A DNA stretch of 64,000 nucleotides from Desulfatitalea tepidiphila (lineage in GTDB: Bacteria; Desulfobacterota; Desulfobacteria; Desulfobacterales; Desulfosarcinaceae), in NCBI RefSeq assembly GCF_001293685.1, contig NZ_BCAG01000006.1, positions 124,001-188,000 on the forward strand. Direction: 5' to 3'. Position numbers and translations under genes: made by a program. The notes beneath the pieces were generated by a model, which was not told the origin of the DNA, made no database searches, and was given only the letters and a program-made list of their open reading frames with translations. Positions 61,495 to 64,000 of the stretch are shown piece by piece (position 1 is the stretch's first letter; each line of letters opens with the position of its first letter).

Positions 61495-61959
61495 AAAAGG
61501 TTTACCTAATAGCCACCAAGCTAGCACTACTCCGCTGAGGCCAAATGTTAAAAATACCAAATGAAAACAAGTTGAGTATGTAAAGAAGGGTGTACTTCGT
61601 TTTAAGCCCTTCGTTACGTGATCTTCACAATTGAATATTTTTAAGAGGTGAGGTTTGTCAGCCTCATCATCTACCTCAAATAGATTTTCGATATGTTTTA
61701 GAGCTTGTTCACCGTGACCTATTAGCTGTTTGTTCCGAAGGTCCAGTTTCCAAAAAATAAATGAAAGAAACGGAAGCAACAAGGCGAGTGGTATTCCAAC
61801 TCTAATATCAGAGGCATCTTTCAATATTGCCGTTAATGCACCTGATATCAGGGCGCAAAGAATCAAATAAAAATTAAATGTTTTTATTCGTTGGTCGGCA
61901 TGCAACTGAAAATATTTCCATGCATGATCACGAATCTGATCTCGTTCTTTATCATCCAT
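61489..61959 (-). CDS. Four-helix membrane protein of unknown function (cassette 2)
   Basis: 156 residues from the ATG after GGAAAG (a TTG one codon upstream is possible). Two N-terminal helices (about 26-44 and 52-70), a charged soluble middle (LRNKQLIGHGEQALKHIENLFEVDDEADK) and a last helix (about 133-152). It resembles the RipA/SLATT-like octameric small membrane proteins in outline, but no motif proves it. A possible membrane effector beside other conflict-type genes. Confidence 0.65.
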   Translation of the reverse strand: MDDKERDQIRDHAWKYFQLHADQRIKTFNFYLILCALISGALTAILKDASDIRVGIPLALLLPFLSFIFWKLDLRNKQLIGHGEQALKHIENLFEVDDEADKPHLLKIFNCEDHVTKGLKRSTPFFTYSTCFHLVFLTFGLSGVVLAWWLLGKPFP

Positions 61960-61968
61960 CAAGACTTT

Positions 61969-62035
61969 CCATAATGACGCGCCTTACCGGCGCGCGGCGA
62001 TCTTCCGCGCGACCGTGTAAAGGCGCAGGTTATGC
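61969..62035 (-). repeat. attC1, end of first cassette
   Basis: Minus strand: GCATAAC (62035-62029), CTGCGCCTTTACACGG...CCGGTAAGGCGC, ATTATGG (61975-61969; first base A instead of G). GCATAAC is the exact complement of the junction box GTTATGC at 62330-62324. Confidence 0.8.
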
Positions 62036-62271
62036 AGCCGCTGATTACTGCAATACAACCCACCTTTTACGGTAGTTAAATAAGCGATATTCTTTTTTCG
62101 GAAAATTTTCTTCAGGCTGGACAGTTGATTTGACCTTGCAGTGAAGATGCCTCGAAGTCCGCTAAAAACGCAAAACGTTTTAGCGGCTGCGAAGCACGCT
62201 TCACTGCTACCATCGATCAAATCAACTGTCCAGCCTTCTATCATTTTTGTCCTTCTAATGAATTTCGCCAT
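61984..62271 (-). CDS. Doubtful ORF of the first cassette
   Basis: 95 residues, MAKFIRRTKMIEGWTVDLIDGSSEACFAAAKTF..., the only sizable frame in cassette 1. Its middle coincides with the nested palindrome 62114-62236 and its last 17 codons lie in attC1, so it may be coincidental. No ribosome site better than AAAGAAA. No family recognised. Confidence 0.3.
   Translation of the reverse strand: MAKFIRRTKMIEGWTVDLIDGSSEACFAAAKTFCVFSGLRGIFTARSNQLSSLKKIFRKKNIAYLTTVKGGLYCSNQRLHNLRLYTVARKIAARR
62114..62236. repeat. Nested 123-bp palindrome in cassette 1
   Basis: Perfect 20-bp ends AGGCTGGACAGTTGATTTGA (62114-62133) and complement (62217-62236); inside, GCAGTGAAG (62138-62146) with CTTCACTGC (62199-62207); innermost, CCGCTAAAA (62159-62167) with TTTTAGCGG (62178-62186). 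No flanking duplication and no attC boxes, so it is neither a clear MITE nor an attC. Confidence 0.8.
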
Positions 62272-62323
62272 GCAATTTCTTTGTACCTGTGTCTTTAATA
62301 TTTCTAATAATATCAGCGGTCTG

Positions 62324-62330
62324 GCATAAC
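62324..62330 (-). promoter_or_regulatory. Integron recombination junction next to attI
   Basis: Minus strand GTTATGC, cleaved between G and TT in the integron model; it joins the integrase-side sequence to cassette 1. The hairpin CCGCTTT (62350-62356) / AAAGCGG (62365-62371) lies 20 bases away in the presumed attI. Confidence 0.7.
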
Positions 62331-62683
62331 ATTAAAATTATGAGCACGTCCGCTTTTGACGACTAAAGCGGCACACTAAACCAAATATGAACATTTCAAA
62401 ATGATGCTAACCGACCAAAATCTTTATTAATAATTCAGTTCATACAGTTTTTTCGCCTTTAGCCTGGACAAAAACCGCACGGCTTTGTTAAAAGGTCGGA
62501 ATATGGCAGGATCAAATTGGGCCATCTCACCACGATTATTTTGATAAATCAAGCAGTTTCTGGGTTATTATACGTCACTCCCGTAAAAGCTGGTCGCGCT
62601 TTTTAGTGAAAGCTTTTTCCGCTTTTGACCATAATTATCAGTATTGAACGGACATCCGTTTAATTCCTGAGGAAAATTATCCG
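62331..62683. other. attI/promoter region between integrase and cassettes
   Basis: 353 AT-rich bases. TCCGCTTTTGAC occurs twice (62349-62360, 62618-62629), a possible recombinase-binding repeat. A minus-strand TATAAT at 62572-62567 without a good -35 is a candidate cassette promoter Pc. Ribosome site GAGGA precedes the integrase ATG. No LexA-type box recognised. Confidence 0.45.
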
Positions 62684-63934
62684 ATGCCCTTAAGCGAATT
62701 CCGGCGCTATTTGAGATCCAACAAAAGCATCCCGAACAAATACGCATCCTTTTATATCAAATGGGTGCAGGATTTCGTTCGGTTCTGCCAATCTCAACCG
62801 AATACGCAAAAGTCATCCATGCAGGTCGATCGGTTTTTGACTCGTTTGGCTAAGAAATATGAGTAGTGGCAGGTAGACCAGGCCAGGCATGCCATCCAAC
62901 ACTATTGTTATTTTCTGGAACGGCCGCATCGACCAGACGGGTCGCTTGAACATCCGGAATCCATCAAGGACTGGAAGACCGCCGGCGAAACCATGGTGCG
63001 CGTGCTTAGATTAAAGCAGAGATCATATCGTACTGAAAGGACCTACATACATTGGCTGAGAAGCTTTTATTCCCATGTCAAACCCGCAATTCCCAGTGAA
63101 TTGACCGATCGCCACATCATCGACTTCTTGTCCTATCTCGCAGTCGAAAGGCATGTAGTTAAATCCACCCAAAACCAGGCCTTCAATGCCTTGCTGTTCT
63201 TTTATCGGCATGTGCTTGAAAAGGAGGTGGGCGAAATACGCAATGCGGTTCGGGCCAAGCCCAAATTCCGCCTCCCAACCGTGCTGTCGCCCGTCGAAGT
63301 GATGCATTTGATCGACCATCTCTCCGGTGTTTCGCGCCTGATGGCAAAAATCATATACGGCGGTGGTCTTCGTCGGGATGAGTGCATGCGCCTGAGAGTG
63401 AAGGACTTGGATTTCGAAAGAAACACGGTCACCGTTCGCGCCGGAAAAGGCGACAAAGACCGCCAGACGTTGCTGCCGGAATCCATCGTCGATGAGGTGC
63501 GGCAACACCTGTGCAACGTTCGTCACTTGTATGAAGCCGACCGCAAAGCCGACATTGCGGGTGTTCAACTGCCCGGCGCCTTGGAAAAAAAATATCCGCT
63601 GGCCTCCAAAGAATGGATCTGGTACTGGGTTTTTCCTTCCGCCAGGCTTTCCCAGGATCCCCGCTCGGGCGTTGTTCGCCGGCACCACATGTCCGGCGAC
63701 GTATTGCGCAAGGGAATCCGTAACGCAGCCAAGACAGTCGGTTTGGCCAAAAGGGTAACGGCGCATACGCTCAGGCACTCTTTTGCCACCCATCTACTGG
63801 AAAATGGGACCGATATCCGCACCATCCAACAGTTGCTGGGTCATGCGGATTTAAACACCACGATGATCTATACCCATGTGGCCCGAAAGAATGCCTTTGG
63901 CGTTCGAAGCCCCTTGGACCATCAGCCCGCTTGA
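62684..63934 (+). pseudogene. intI: Integron integrase IntI interrupted by one in-frame TAG
   Basis: One continuous frame of 416 codons except TAG at 62864-62866 (codon 61). Codons before it encode an extra SAM-like helical head (FRRYLRSNKSIPNKYASFYIKWVQDF); after it follow a second core-binding domain (LKQRSYRTERTYIHWLRSF) and the catalytic domain with R in GGGLRRDECMRL, HTLRHSFATHLLENG and the nucleophile in TTMIYTHVARK. The insert LEKKYPLASKEWIWYWVFPS is the signature of integron integrases. A restart at ATG 62993 would give a 313-residue protein with both usual domains, which may be active. Other readings: nonsense mutation, amber suppression, or pyrrolysine. Confidence 0.85.
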
Positions 63935-64000
63935 ACCATCGAAACCGCGGCCTCGATTGTGGCGCCGGCCGAAATGACCGCTCCTGTTTCTTCGACTCCA

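Larger units (their letters stand above)
52430..63934. mobile_element. Chromosomal integron with about twelve cassettes
   Basis: An IntI-type recombinase gene (62684-63934, plus) faces away from an array of minus-strand genes separated by attC sites of 44-73 bp. For cassettes 1, 2, 4, 5, 6, 7 and 10 the 5' TTRRRY end is the exact complement of the 3' RYYYAAC box of the same cassette, and cassettes 3 and 9 differ by one base; that is the mark left by circular cassette insertion. The recombination end nearest the integrase is GTTATGC at 62324-62330. Cassette genes are visibly more AT-rich than their neighbours. Confidence 0.9.

Noticed and set aside
53076-62035. Repeated intergenic palindromes as CRISPR or REP elements
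   Set aside because: Their boxes match cassette ends, lengths vary, and there are no spacers of constant length; attC sites explain them.
62114-62236. Nested palindrome as an attC or a transposon
   Set aside because: No RYYYAAC/GTTRRRY boxes flank it and no target duplication is visible.
1-64000. tRNA, rRNA or phage genes
   Set aside because: No T-loop-like tRNA ends, rRNA segments, or phage structural genes were recognised on either strand.

Overview
The window reads as a chromosome segment of a GC-rich deltaproteobacterium, most likely a sulfate-reducing Desulfobacterales (Desulfosarcina-like) organism. That placement is an inference from gene content (two B12-radical SAM proteins, MMPL exporter, Mrp antiporter, acyl-CoA metabolism, a probable selenoprotein); no rRNA or tRNA is present to prove it.

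Layout. 1-5.99 kb: a minus-strand branched-chain amino-acid-type ABC transporter operon (livKHMGF) with an SDR dehydrogenase at its end and a clear sigma-70 promoter in front. 6.2-10.05 kb: a two-component system followed by a bifunctional MsrAB, a small secreted HMA-like protein whose gene carries an in-frame TGA followed by a bacterial SECIS-like hairpin (probable selenocysteine), and a DM13 protein. Four TTTA-type half-sites at exact 11-bp spacing precede msrAB, so I read this as one periplasmic oxidative-repair module. 10.1-14.7 kb: NodB deacetylase, an MMPL exporter fused to a methyltransferase, and a GT25 glycosyltransferase. 14.8-26.6 kb (plus strand): two B12-binding radical SAM proteins, KhpA, a monooxygenase-fold protein, hflKC, a LapA-domain protein, a kinase/HAD pair, an MDR oxidoreductase and a sigma-54 activator. 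27-36.5 kb: outer-membrane barrel, SbcDC nuclease, PAS kinases. 36.5-45.4 kb: a lipoprotein/C39-peptidase cluster, SLOG-like and Nudix proteins, an alkylsulfatase-like lipoprotein, an acyl-CoA ligase and a YkgJ-type cysteine cluster protein. 45.4-52 kb: usp-mrpA(B)CDEFG.

52.4-63.9 kb is a chromosomal integron. An integron-type tyrosine recombinase (with the IntI-specific insert) is divergent from about twelve AT-richer cassettes, all reading away from it and separated by 44-73 bp attC sites. In seven of eleven cassettes the 5' TTRRRY end is the exact complement of the cassette's own 3' RYYYAAC box, and two more differ by one base; this is the diagnostic cassette signature. The integrase gene is interrupted by one in-frame TAG. 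Cassette products include a SIR2-like protein, a TIR/SEFIR protein, an Mrr-like nuclease, a HEPN-motif protein, a RelE toxin-antitoxin pair, a nucleotidyltransferase pair, a SLATT-type membrane protein and an RraA-like protein: several resemble parts of phage-defence systems. One cassette is interrupted by an IS5-family element.

Several families of dispersed palindromic repeats occupy the longer intergenic gaps. The window contains no CRISPR array, rRNA or tRNA that I can see.
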